Notes: generated from the letters alone by a model not told the origin. A stretch of 64,000 bases of DNA from Chlorops oryzae (GCA_020466095.1 CM035808.1:15373785-15437784), one strand, 5' to 3'. Positions 1-13,800 are shown, numbered from the stretch's first letter. Numbers and translations: made by a program.

Positions 1-311
1 ATCTTTTTCTATGTGTATGTGCTTGAACGTTGGTATGTTCGTGCGTGTGTTATAAATGTTTGTATTTTAGAGCCCTTTATGCCATAATTTCAATGACTTT
101 TTAAATAGTTTTCCTTTCACAATATAAATTGAGCGCTTCGACACGAGTGCTTTTTGGCTTAGCTAACGATTTTGAAATAAGTCATTAGAAAATTTGATAT
201 GAAATGAGGTTTTCAGTGTGTCTTTTAAGCTTTTAAGCAAATGTTTCTTTTTCAGCTTAACCCCTTCAATGTTCGTTTAAAATATTTGCTCGTCAGGTTT
301 CCTCTTTCCTT

Positions 312-314
<3 letters not shown>

Positions 315-344
<30 letters not shown>
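315..344. repeat. (GA)n microsatellite
   Basis: An uninterrupted AG/GA run of about 30 bases. Confidence 0.95.
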
Positions 345-347
<3 letters not shown>

Positions 348-653
348 TTTAAGCTGACAGGATTTAGATATTTACATTGGCTTTTTAATATTAATATTAA
401 ATTAATTTACTATGAATTATTAGGGCCGTTTTCTCATCCCAATTTTAAGCTCTATCTGCCAGTTAAATTTCATTTTCTTTGACTTATTCATCAAATTTGT
501 ATGAAATTATGATCAGGATAATTTAACTTACAGATAAAAAAAAAAGATCAGAAAAAGGCCCTTAGGATTCATTAGTCTAACTATTACGACTGAGAAATTG
601 TCTATTCATTTGTATTGAAAAGAACAAGAATACTCTGGAAAATGTAGTACATT

Positions 654-1437
654 CCCAGCAAACATATTCGGAGTGCTCAGAAATATGAGTCCGAAATGAG
701 TCAGAAATATGAAGAAGATAAGAAAAATAAGATAAAATTCAATTTTACTTTAAATTCATAACCGAAAAAAATCCAACCACTTCGATTTGGCAAACACGGT
801 TTCGATGGGTGAGGAAATGACTAGAAAGCGAGAGTTCCGTGGCTCAAATCCCATACAGGGGCAAGAAACATTGAACAACAAGATTTGAAATCATAAATAC
901 GTAAAAACACGATAAATATGTGTGTATGTATCAAAAAATTTATTCAAGCATATCGCACCCTTGCTACTAAACCGGCACAATTCAAATTTTCGCATTTCTC
1001 GAAAATCATGCAATCTCTCGTGAAACTAAGGAGAAATAAAAATTTTTTTAGACTTATATTACTCTCAATCGACTGTTGCATCTGTCAATATAAGCTTTAA
1101 TTTTCTAGGTGTTCGGTTTCTCACAGAAAAATGCAATCCAACGTAAAAAAATATATTAAAAAATTTTTGAATTGTGCCGATTTATTAGCAAGGGTGCGAT
1201 ATGATTATAAATTTCGCTCAAAATTTGTGAGTCTTTTCAAACTCATAAATATGAAGGAAGGAGTCATATGTGACTCTAATATGAACTTCTTTGATATATG
1301 ATTTTGGACTCATTTAGGAGGACCTCTACAGAAAGGATAAACACCCATTACGACTCTTAAATGAGCTCATTATAAGGGCTCACACTCTGAATAGGGATTC
1401 ATAAACGACTCATTTAGGACTCCAAATGTTTGCTGGG
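654..1437. mobile_element. CCCAGCAAAC-terminus foldback element, copy 1
   Basis: The left end CCCAGCAAACATATTCGGAG is the near inverse of the right end CTCCAAATGTTTGCTGGG. Inside are repeated actcataaa / gagtcatat / aggactc words in both orientations. There is no coding capacity. The termini match elements at 20148, 53781 and 62732. No clear target-site duplication is visible. Confidence 0.7.
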
Positions 1438-2895
1438 TTCAAATAGCTTCATGTGACTTAACAAAAAAATTATTCAAATCATAAGTCTCCACGAAGAGCA
1501 AAGAATATATGGTCTTAAGTATGAACTAAAGCATTCTTTGGGGGAAAATATAATACATTAATCACACATTTGAAAGCCAAACAAGAATAATTTTAATAGG
1601 CATTATATAAAAATGCCTTTAATTCATCATTTTATTTTTTCTTCATTTAAGTTATTATCTTTTTCCTTGCCAATCGAAATTAAAGTACGAATAACTCTTT
1701 CTCTCCTAATCACATTCATTGCTCTTAATCTTACTATCGAAAATCTTGATTTTTGGAGCTCAACTTCAGAAATTCAAAGAACCATTTTGATTGCTAATGT
1801 ACTAACGCAAATAATTATGGTTTTTCTCGAATAGAAGTTCGAATATCAGAATTCAGTCAACATTTTACAGTGGGAAAAATATTCTTTTGCCCGGACCCTT
1901 TGCTCATGGAAGTCGACTCTTTCGACGGTTACCTTCCCATTCGAGGATTTACTAATGAGTGCTTTTCCTATCTATTAACTTGAATAAAAAAAAAAAAATA
2001 ATTTCAATTTTGTTTATACCAAGTATGATTTCCTTTTTCCCCCAACAATTTGATCTCCACCTATTGAAAGAGGAGTTGAGGTAGCCATCATACATCAAGC
2101 TTCAGCAAATTTTGCATGCATGTTTGTTTTAATTAAATTCTAATTACGTCAAGTAAAAGAAGCAGATAAGTTTTTCTATAACCCTAGTCAAGCTCTCAGG
2201 ATGCTCGACACAGGAAAGCCCACACAGGGCACACAGGCACACACAGCAGACACACATGAAATCGTTATATTTCTTATCAACGTTGGCATTTGAACTTTCA
2301 CGTGTGCTCGAGACAAACAAATTTTCTAAAAATACTTTTATGCGACGCTCCCTTACCCTGTAAATGTTTCTCATTACGCTATTTCATTAGACAAATAATG
2401 TGCGGCATTAGAAAAGTATAAAGTTGAAGATTCTGGTAACGTTTCACAGACAGGCAGAAAGATAGACTCAAACACAGACCGTTTTTTAGCGAAGCTGCCA
2501 CTTTTCTTTCCATCCATCCGTCGGCAATACCTGAACAAGGACATGCGTGCTGAATGAAGTATGCAAGAGCGTTCGAAAGCGTCTTTTTCTAATGAAAGTA
2601 AATAATGCAAAGTTCTTTTCCATCAAATTTTAATTAATTATGTATGAAAAAGGAAGAAAAAATTCCTCAAAATTGTTTTCACAGAATCCGGAAATGGCTT
2701 CAAAGAAAAACCAACTGTCTGTCAAGATCCGCAGACGGAGTAAGCTTATTAAAGAAAATTTAGTGATAGGAAAATCTAAAATAAAAAATAAATCATTAAC
2801 TTTACGCCACTTCTTGTTAGAATTCAATTGTTTTTTTTTTGAACTCTTTTGAAGATTTTTTGCAATCACATTGTCTTATGCTGTCTAATTTTCAG

Positions 2896-2968
2896 ATGGT
2901 ATAAAGTGTCCTACTCCTAGTTGTAATGGTCAGGGCCATGCTACAGGACTGTATTCACATCATCGCAG
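2896..2968 (+). CDS. Exon: first part of C2HC finger A
   Basis: The acceptor is the ttcag ending at 2895 and the donor is CGCAG/gtacat. The exon starts with two bases of a split codon and reads [21 protein letters not shown]. It supplies the first two cysteines and the histidines of the finger; the final cysteine is in the next exon. In vertebrate MYT1 the equivalent finger has the same GLY-x-HHRS sequence and is the first member of a finger pair. Confidence 0.9.
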
Positions 2969-5900
2969 GTACATTACCCAAAGATATTACCATTTCCAAG
3001 CTACATTTAAATGCTTTTTAGTTCTGGAGACTTATGAAGGTTTTTTCTTTCGAAAATTTTAGCATTTCAGGCTGCCCGAAACGCGACAAAGTTACATCTG
3101 AATGTAAGTTTGAAACTCTTAAATATATAAAAGCATGCTTTTCTTGTCAGTGTATGTGTGTGATAGTGTATAACGTACATGCTCATTAGCAGGGTTCGGA
3201 TTTTGTGGACTTTTTATAAATTTAGAGCATACATTAAGGAGTAAAAATTTGGTTCAGCTCACATAAAGTTAAGATTCAATTTTTGCCGATCGGAGTCGGC
3301 GTTAAACTATAGGTACCTCTCTTCCTTCTAAAGCAGACAACGACAGGTCGGCTGTAAGAGAAATGTTCGTCGCATCATTAAGAACACAAGGCGTACCCCG
3401 TTCTAAAGGGGATTAATAATCGCTAAGAAAATACAAGAAGAAGAAAATGAAGTTTTTAGAAGTTAGAAAAGCGGTTTAAAGTTCAACTTCGCTAAACTTA
3501 TTCGCAAAAGTGAGTAAAAAATAATTGTTTGCGCCATAAAGTATGCTTTAAATTTATAAAATTCAACGTAATCTAAGCTCTGCTCATAAAGCTGCACAAT
3601 CCTGAAAAAAAGAATTTGAATTAAATTATTAAGGTGACAGAAAAAGTTTAAAGACAGCACCTTAATGGATAGTATTTTTCGTACTGAAAATTCGATCCTT
3701 CTAGAAAAACTGTTCAATTTATGCACAGCTTTATTTAGGCTTGAAGTTTAATGGACATTTTTAAAGCCCCAATTGGGCGAAGCTGCACTAAAGTGTTAGG
3801 CAAAATAATTCTTTACTTTTAGATGCTGAATATGAATATTTTCTATTATCTTATGAATAGCGCAACAGAAAATATTTAAATTCAGCACCTAAAGGTATGC
3901 ATTTGAATATTTAAAAACCAATTAATATCGTTTTAAACAGTTATAAATAGAGCGTGTATTTTTAAGCATTTATAAATTTGAAGCATACTTTGTGGGCGGA
4001 ATATTTTTTTTCTTATCACCATTTTGGAAATAAGTAGCGAATTTGAACTTCAAGGGGATTTCCTAGCTTTGAAAAAGTCTTTAATAGGCTAAAAATCGAT
4101 TTGAATCTTAACTTTATGTAAATTGAACAAATTTTTTGCCCCATAAAGTACGCTTCAATTTTATAAATGCTTAAAAATACACGCTCTAGTTATAAACAAC
4201 AGAAGTCAACTAAGGCTTTAAATATATCCGCACATCTTTCAAACCCTTTCCTCAAGATGGCATTAAATGGGAAAATCTACAAGAATGAACAGATTTTTCA
4301 ATAGCGGAAATATTCAAAAAATTGGAATGCAGACTTTTGGGTGCTGAATTTAAATTTTTTCTGTTGCCCTACTTATAAACTATTATGTTTAGTTTTATTA
4401 ATTTGAATTTTAATTTAATTTGGCTGAAATTTCCTATTGGACTTAGTCTAATGAAATCTTTCGCGAGAGGACCCTAATATAATGAAAAACTGTTCTACAG
4501 ATATCATTTGCTTCGAAGAGATATTTTTATTTCAAAATATCCGCGGTTCACCGTAGACCTACGTTCAAAAAAAAAAAAAAAAACACGAGCTAATTTTACG
4601 TTGGCGAGTCGATTTCGAACTTCTTATATATATGTTATTATGACAACAGGTACAGTGGTACAGTTTCATAGTTGAAGACCAGGGTTTATTGAAATATGGA
4701 ATGTTATGTTTTTTGAAGATCCTTAAAGGATATTATAAAGATGGAACTGTGAAATTCAATTTTGATATCAAACTTATGTGAGCACTCAGTCATAGCTTTA
4801 GACGTAAGTAGAAGCAGCTTGCAACATTCACAAGCCTGCTGCCTAAACACTAAACCGTTAGACTGGAAGGCTCTCAAGTTTGATGTATTTGGAATTTTAA
4901 GAAATTTTAGAAATTTTTTTTAATTTTCCAAATGAATTAATAGTCTTAGAAAAAAGCTTTTCACCTATTTACCTGTAGAAAATGATCAATTTTAATTGAA
5001 AAAAAAAATTGAATTAATTCTTGCATTTATTATAAAAGAAAAGGTTCACCAATGTTTGAAGAAATATGCGTTTATGCACTGAAGCAAATACTCAATTCGA
5101 ACTTCTATGTTTAAATATACACCACGCCTATGTTTCTTAACAAAAACGTCTACAATTTTGTGATCCCGAGTTTGATGGTATTTACTATGCATCTGCATAC
5201 CACTTTTTTTTCTAAACTTTTATTGCGTTTTGGTATTTTTGGCCGACCCTGGCCAACTTTGAACCACTGTGCGGCAGCTCGAAAATACAGTCAATGGAAT
5301 TTATTGAAGTTAATTAAACATTATTTGTCGAAACGTAGGTAATTCTACCGTGAAAAATGTAGTTCCTCAGCTGGGACTGTAAAACCTGCCTCCACGGTGG
5401 CTTCTAAATGACCAGAATGGTTTTGAAGGAAATTTTTATATTTTATTTTTATTTTCGATTTTTATTTTTATAGGAGTGTTTTAATACCGGAATTAGAGCA
5501 TAGAAATCTGTAGGACATAGCTGCATGATAGTTTGTTTGTTGTGCGTCTGTCAATTTCTCTCTTCAATCTTCTTTAAAGCGGGGTAGAGGCTACAATGAA
5601 AGTAACTTATCAGCTCTGTACACTGAACCCTCTGCGAAATAAACGGAGCATTTTGAATTTTGACTCGAGCTCTCCCCGCTCGACCTATCTCTAAAAATAT
5701 AAGGCTTTCATATTTTCTCTTTCTCTTGCTTTTCCGCTTTGTCTTTCACTCAAAACGTGCGCTTAATTATTTCAATGAAAAATCTAGTAGATTGTGTCTG
5801 ATCCTCTTCTGAAACGCTTCTTCGTCAAATCTTTATCTCTTTCTGTCTCTCTCTCTCTCTCTTTCTCTTTCTAAACTTCTCTGGAATGCTTAGGCGTACA

Positions 5901-7774
5901 TTTTATATAGAAAAATATGGTCGTTTTTAGAAGTACACGATGCAGCTTTAAGAGAATCTAATAAAAAACAAAAACATGATTTTTCGATTTTCCGATTTTT
6001 CGCTGATTTTCCTCCGCTGCAAAAAAGTATTAACCCTTCATGAGCAAATCCTCAAATGCCCTACGCCTGGTTGCAATGGACGTGGGCATGTACAGGCCCA
6101 TCGAAGTGTACATCGGAGCTTGTCGGGTTGTCCGCAAGCCATTAAAAGAGCCAAGCCCAGACACACTAAAGTTAGCTCCACTGCGCTGATAGCAAAAGTC
6201 GTAAGCAGTGTTTCTGAAAGGCTTTTCCAAGAAAAACTAAAGCACTGTTCAGGTTGGTTTGAAATTCTTCTTTTTTCTCTCTGTTAAATTAAAAGTACAA
6301 CAACAAACAAAATATTGCAGATCTCTACCCCACAAGATTTTTTGTGTTTCATTATTTTGATTATTAACAAAAAACCCCAAAAAAAATTAAAAAATATAAA
6401 TATATATAACACCCTTGCCCCCTGCAAGATCATGTAACAAAATTTGACTCCCCTATTTCAGCTTTAGAGACTAAGGAAGTCAATAGTTTAGAAAAATTGA
6501 AAATCATCACATCCAGTCATCAGTTTCTAAACAACAACAACACAAATTGTATTAACAATAACAACAACAGCAACAACTCGCCCACCAACAAGCTCAACTC
6601 GACAAACAATCCCAATTCGAACAGTCCGAGCAGCAACGCCAGTGCAAATATGCCAATTACCAGCATAAAGTCCGAATTCAGTCCCGTTACGAACATAAAA
6701 ACCGAATACAATAAGAGCCCGATGCATACATACTTGACTAACGACACAACGGCCAACAGTGCCGGCGGCGGCAACGTTGGAAGTGGAGCACGTCAAAACG
6801 GCACAGCACAGCCGGCTTCCACTTCGTCGACATCGTCGGGCGCCGTGGGTCAAGCAACTTCAACGAACAATGACAATTTACAGCAGCATTTGAATGGTGC
6901 CGGACGCTTACAATCAAGCTACGGCAGTTCCGGAATGCAGTCCCACGCGATGGCCGATCCACAGCAGAGCCCTCATCACCATACTCATCACGCGACAACA
7001 ATGCACCAACAGCGCGGTCCATTCATCGAAGGTGGCAGCACTTCGTCACTAATGATGCCTGGCGGCACTGGTACGGCTGCTGCTGGGAACTCAACGGCTT
7101 CCGGTGATGCCAACGACGGCTACCATCGCACCATTGAACACCATCAACAGCAACAGCAGCAGCAGCAGCAGCAACAGCAACAAGACGAGCAACACCAACA
7201 CCATCACCACCACCACCAGCAACAGTATGATCATATGCGTTATGCACAGCATCATGGCATGAGCAATGGCACTGATTCGCTGCTGTCGACGGCCAATGGA
7301 AATTCGGGTGCAATCTCGCCGAACGGCGGACCACGTACCTACGATCACAATCCACCCAGCTCCGCTATCACTTCTGCTGCCTATCCGATTGATCCTTCGA
7401 CTGGTGCAGCAATGCCAACGGCATTCGAACGTTACGATCCCAATTGCAATGGACAAAGAGCGCAGCCTGCATCGAATATGTATCATTATCTGCCTCAAAG
7501 TGCCGACGCCGATTTACAGGCACAGCAACAGAAATATCTACAAGACCAACAAATGATGTTGGCAAAAGTCGAACACGATGAAATGGCCAATGGCAGTGCC
7601 GGCGGTGGTCCGATTTATCCACGTCCAATGTATCATTATGATCCGAGCATGGGTCCATTGCCACCCGGTTTCTCGGCTATTAATCTTTCTGTGAAAATGG
7701 CAGCAGCCCAGGCCGCTGCTGCTGCGGCAGCATATCAAAATCAGCAACACCAACAGCAGCAACAACAACAACAG

Positions 7775-7807
<33 letters not shown>

Positions 7808-10800
7808 ATGCAACAACCAAAACAGAGCGGCTCCCCGTCGCCAACAACAGGTGCAGCCCCGGTGGTTGACCTATCGGCATCAGGCTCGGTTACTTCGTCA
7901 AGTCCACATGGTTTCAACTCGCCTGCATCGCATAATCAATATAATGCGAACGGACAACGTATGGGTACCGGTAGCCCTCAGCCAGGTGCTAGTCCAAATA
8001 TAGCAAGTCCACAAGTGCCAAGTCCGCAAGGACAAACACTAGATTTGAGTGTAACACGACTGCCGCATAGGTAAATGGCACTGAACTCTCTGGCAAGCAA
8101 TAAACCGAACTTAACAACTCCTTCTATTTAGCATTATTACCAGCCCACAATACGGTGCACATCCAGATGGTCTGTTGGTCGGACCAGGGCCCTTCGGGCC
8201 TGGCAATGGGCCCGTACCAGGAGTAAATGGAACTTCACGTTCGCCACAGATGGAACCCGTCGATTTTAGTGGTCCACCACGCCCTCTTGGCTTCGGCTTG
8301 GTAGGTCACGTGGGTGTTCCACGACCCTATAGTCGTGAGTCAACCCCCGATAGCGGAGGCTCACACTATATTGACAGCTATCGCGACCCTAGTGGTATGT
8401 GTATGATATATGTACTTTATTCCTCGAAAGAACATTTTCAAAACCATAAGATTTCTTAAATTAATTCATCAATTTTTACTTTTCTTCTGTTTCTTTGAAT
8501 CTCTCTATCAGGATATTCTCCCCATCCAGGATACGGTATGGTTGTTCAGTCTGATTATCCCCCAGCTGGCTATCATAGTTACGGTCCAGCAGCCGCATAT
8601 CAATGTAGCAATCCTTATGCAACTGCTGTCGGTCCCGGCGGATATCCGACGCCAGTTTCAGGCGGCTATTCACCCAGTCCGGCATCGTGCTATTCAATGC
8701 CACCGCCGCAGCATATACCGCAACATGACAAGACAAAGGATAGGTTAGTCGAATGGCAAGTTTCCGAATACTCGTACAATTTTCCACAAGTAAACACCTC
8801 GTGACCGTCACTGTCATAGTCATATACATAGTTTGTGATTTAGTTTTCTTAGGCAACTAACCCGTCACACACACTTTCGAATACGGTGAGGAAAGTAAGT
8901 AGTTAGAGAATCACAAAGATTGCTGCGGTAATTATTTAAGGGTAGCTGCTCAGCACTAACATCAGCAATGCCTTATGATGGACGACTTTTCTAATGAAAA
9001 TATTGCAGGGTTGCCTCTAAAGCAAAGGTTCATTATGTTAGCACACACTTGTTATGCACACTGTGTGTGCTGCTATGTCCTTCAGCTTTTCTACCTCGAT
9101 GTCCTTTATGCAAAAGTTCGTTTGCATATTTATAATGCAATGTTGGTCAAAGAATTGTCAAAGCGGTCATAAATTGATGTTAATGGTGAGCGTGTTACAA
9201 CAGGGTTCATAGCTAATTACTTTCACAGTACATACATAACATAACCAGGTTAAAGATGAAGGAGAAAGTTTAAGAAATCGCTTTAAACATTTTAAGCCAG
9301 GAAATTGAACTGAACAAAAAAAAAAAAAAAAACAGTGAAAAAATCAATCGAGATTTTATGGTGAAGATGGATAGATGGACAAAGAAATACTTGTATTCTT
9401 TACTGCTTGAATTCGTTCTCTAAGAGATCCCAAAATTAATTCAAACAGTTCATTGCTGCTTTATTTCCCAAACAGCTTAACTGGCTGCCCTCGGTCCGAC
9501 CGCAATCATTTACAGTCGCACTCCCAAGAACTCAAATGTCCAACACCGGGCTGCGATGGCTCCGGACATGTAACGGGCAACTATTCATCCCATCGAAGTC
9601 TATCCGGTTGTCCGCGTGCTAATAAGCCAAAGAGTAAGCCGCGCGACGGACAGGACTCCGAGCCACTGCGGTAAGAAAAGAAAGGATATTCCCAATAAGC
9701 GATCTTAGTTACTTGAATTTTTTCTTCTCGATAGTTGCCCTATACCTGGCTGTGATGGTTCGGGCCATTCAACCGGAAAATTCTTATCGCACAGAAGGTA
9801 ATCCAAAGATACCCATTGCTTCATTTCGATCAAGCCTAATTTGAATGCATTTAATTGAATAGTGCCTCTGGCTGCCCGATTGCCAATCGCAACAAAATGC
9901 GAGTTCTGGAAGCTGGCGGTACTGTGGAGCAACATAAGGCAGCGGTTGCCGCAGCTACGGCCATGAAGTTTGATGGTAAGATTGAAAATTTAACAAAATA
10001 ATAAAAATAATAGTAACACTATTGATTCTGGAATCGATTGACGCGTGTAACTTGAACGTTTCTCCGTTTCTTTGATGTTCTTGCAGGCTGTGGCGGCGCA
10101 CTCTCTCAAAGTGGTATCAAAAAACCTAAATACGATGATGTGGCCATGGTCTACCCCAAAGGCTATACAGGTATGTTGATAAGGAAAAACAGAAATTCTC
10201 GCCCAGTATTACAGACACCATTTCTTGGTATTGTTTTTTGTGTACCTTTCTCACAAGTTGTCCTCTCAAATTATGTTCCAAATTATGTGTGCGTGTGCTC
10301 AAAAAATAAAATTTTTTTTTTTTTTTTTGGTTTTTGGTTTTTCGCTTTAAAAACTCAAATTTTTTGTAGCTTTCTTTTAGTGGCGAGAAATATTGTTTTT
10401 TTTAAATGGATTAATTTTTCTAATTTCTCAAACTTTGTCCTTTCTTATTTGTTTCGTTTCATGGTTTTCGTTACTGGTCAAAAAACAAAAAACCTAAAAA
10501 CTCTTTAACTCTATAAAGACTACGCAACGTTTTGTATCGGTGCCGAGTATCTACTGTAAATCACAAATGCTTAAAGAGTAATAAATTCTAGACTCAAGAC
10601 CCAAAAACCCGCTTTCCAATGACACAAAAAAAAAAAAAAAAAACCATAAAAGATAATAAAATTAAAACGAAAAAAAAATAAATAAAAAATAAAAGATAAA
10701 AAACCATCACGAAACTTGCAACATGAAAAGCACACAAACGTTGAAAGTCGTAAACGCTTTCGAATTCGATCCAAAGACTTGAAAATCCGAAAAGGTAAGC

Positions 10801-13800
10801 GAAAACAATTGATAAAGGCTAAATTCTAATTGGATGAATTTTCGAAGTTTCCTTTTGAATTTTTACTCCATGTTTTTTTTTTTAAATATTTGTTTAATAT
10901 TTTCTTAAATTTTAATCGAAAGACCTAATCACAATGCACCTGATGGAAAAGAGCAAAGAAATCAGAAAAGAATTCGCTTTCTTGGCACACGCGCGCATAA
11001 TTTAATTACAAAAAAAAAAAAATTAATTAAAAAATTATAGAAATTATAGAGTTTAAAAATTTGTAAATTAAAAATAAAAGATTTTCTTTTTTCAAATTGA
11101 AAAAAAAAATTCCCTTTCCAATCTGATTCCAGCCGGCATTGACATGATGCTGAATGGCGTTGGACCGTCACCGACAAATTCGGCAACATCGTCTTCGAGC
11201 GCCTCGGCAGGTCATTCGCTCGGTGTAGGTGTTGGCAGCTTAAATGGCGGAGTCTCCTCCACCGTCACATCGTCGACATCTTTGCATGGCGATAGCATGT
11301 CGGCTGGCCCCACAGCTGGGAATAGTAACGCGCCCAGCGGCAGCACGAATGGCCCCAACGAGGATCTAAATACGCTCGAAGCTGAGATATCCGAACTGCA
11401 GCGGGAAAATGCTCGCGTTGAATCGCAAATGATGCGCCTGAAATCCGACATTAACGCCATGGAATCACAGTTGAGCACCAGCGATAGGGTACGTAGGCTC
11501 AGGTTCGTTGAGGCAAAAATCTGAACAAAACTAAGTATTTTTAAGTTATTGCTTATACATTTCTATATACATTCAATCCTACCATTTAAGAGGGCAACAT
11601 TGAAACTAACGCTCGATGATTGGAATTAAGACAAACGAAAACCGCCTTTACTTCAATCTCTAAGTCTCGTCAGATTTTGTTAACTTCAATCTTGCAATTT
11701 CGCTTACAAAAAAAAAAAAAAAAAAAAAAAACTTAAGGAAAATAGGGGACAAACTTCTCTTCCATTCAAGCGACTGTATTCAAAACTTTTTCCCTCCCAA
11801 ACACTTTTCAAGGACGTCTCTAAAAGTTACTGGAAAACAAAAAACAAAAAAAAAATAAAAAATACAAAAATACAACAGAAAAAAAAATGGCGGCGGCAGT
11901 AAAATTTTCGCACCAAAACTCAAAAGTTTAAGTTTTCGAACTTTTCTACGTCCACCGACCGCCGTCGTCGCCTGTAGTTGGCAACTTTTTGCCACAGTTC
12001 GCGCTTTAACCCAAAAACATTAAACAAAGTTCTAATTTTTCTTCATACTTTTGTTATTTAAATTATTACAACGGCATATATATACATATACATATATATG
12101 TATATTCACTGAGGGAGAGAGAAAAAGAGAGGGGGCAGACAGTGGGACAGACATGCAAGATATGAACGAGCCCTTTCTCAAAAGTCGTACGTCTTAAAGT
12201 TGCTTCCTCCAATGTCTCCTTACCCCGCTGACTTTATCAAAGTTTATCAATTAATTTTTATGAAAAGTTTTCGCTTGCTCCGCCACCGCAACATATCATC
12301 CCTGGATTTAACATAGCGATGCACTCCCGGGTTCGTTGACTTAGGCACACTTAGTTCGAAAGTTAGTCACTCGCTCAGTCAGTGAGCTAGTCAGCCAACC
12401 AGCCAGTTAGTCAGTATGTCAAGGGAATGAAGTTTCGTAAGAATTCTAGTCTTCCGCATTCCACGTGATTCAGCCGTCGGGTTTTTCGATTCTAACTAAA
12501 ATTTCCATTGAATGTGGGACCAAAGTTTTTAGCGCCACAACAAAAAGTTTCCTGAATTTGTGTTCATTTATGTGAGGTGTTGGCATACGAACAGAACTGT
12601 GCCGAAAAATAAGAAACAAAGAACAGAAAAAAAAATTTTTATTTTATTTTAAATAGTTTCAAGACAGTCTGTAAAGTTTCAATGTTCTTGCTCACTTTCA
12701 ATTTATGCGATTCTTCAAAGTTTTCGCCTTAATTTCAGAATTTAGAATCCAAGAAAAGGCCTTGAAAACTGGTGTGAAAATCAGCTGCGGTAATATTTCT
12801 TTGCTTTGAGGAAAATCTCCTTTGAAGGATATTGAATAAAATTAATGATTTTCTGATATTTAAATTATCTATCTTATCTAATTCAAATATTGATTCGATT
12901 TCGCTCATAATTTCAAAGTGCTTGACGATTTCATTGGAATTATACAAAAGAAAAAGCTCCAACTAAGCACCTCCTTTCGAGAAATTCAAAATGGCGACCG
13001 TTTTGGCGTTTCTTCGTCTTCTGTATTTCTCATGTAAACGTAATTCACTACAATCAAATTCGTTCAACGACCAATGATTTCCGAGCTTGCAATTCTGCAA
13101 TTTTACCGCATAAATTGCATACATCGTGTCGGTATATTTACGATGTAGCATTTAATTTCCAGTGTACAACCCCTAAAAGTGCATACAAAATAACATTGAG
13201 AGTATCCCTAAAGGTATACGTTCCACACACACACACACACACACATACGCATAGGTTGCTGTACACGAAATGTCCATGCGCAACTAAATGAATTGGAAAT
13301 TTGCCACCTACCGCCCACCGCCCCATCCAGCAGCAATGAAATGATATTCGTTTCTCATACGAGTATTTTGCAAAAAATTACTGGACCCAGTCATCCAGCA
13401 AGGCCCTCTCCACAAGCACGCGTACACCTTCCTGAGACTCGAACCCGAGTCGGCGACAATAAACGAAACAACAAATCGCGCCCTGCGCTCCTAAAATAAC
13501 ACTTATATTAAATCCTCTAGAGCGGAGCATAAGAGAGCAAATGCGCCACCCGCATCCTCATTTCCTATTTACCATTTCCCCGTAGTGTACTCAACTCCGA
13601 ATTTTCAGTATTTTCACACGAGGCCACACGAGACCAAGAGCACAGCAACAAAACATTCGGTTGTTCGGTTGTTCGTTCGTTCGTTTGTTCGCTCGTCAGT
13701 CAGTCTGTTTGTGTGGCTTTCCTCGTGCGCAACCTTTGGCCTCCCTTGGGGATGTTCGGAAACGATGAAAACGAAAAAAATTCCAGGCGCCACAACTACA

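Larger units (their letters stand above)
1..2895 (+). other. Upstream intron (or 5' flank) of the MYT1-type gene
   Basis: The first exon seen starts in mid-codon, so at least the 3' part of this stretch is intron. I found no further exon here. It contains a (GA)n run at 315-344 and a CCCAGCAAAC-ended foldback (654-1437). The rest is AT-rich unique sequence with chance reading frames. Confidence 0.7.
3104..6027 (+). other. 2.9 kb intron loaded with MITEs
   Basis: This is the intron between fingers A and B. It holds a hAT-type MITE (3190-3582) and a second MITE (3858-4371) that itself carries a nested one (3948-4188). The region 4372-6027 has poly(A) and TCTC-rich tracts (near 5860) but nothing else I recognise. 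Confidence 0.8.

Noticed and set aside
6520..7880. Overlapping antisense frames across the large polyQ exon (poly-L/poly-V/poly-A proteins)
   Set aside because: Shadows of CAG/CAA and CAC repeats of the real exon in other frames.
8744..9475. A hidden exon giving the first half of the half-finger
   Set aside because: No CPxPGC-like coding stretch with proper splice sites found in any frame. The cysteine-rich stretch near 9040-9090 lacks the finger spacing.
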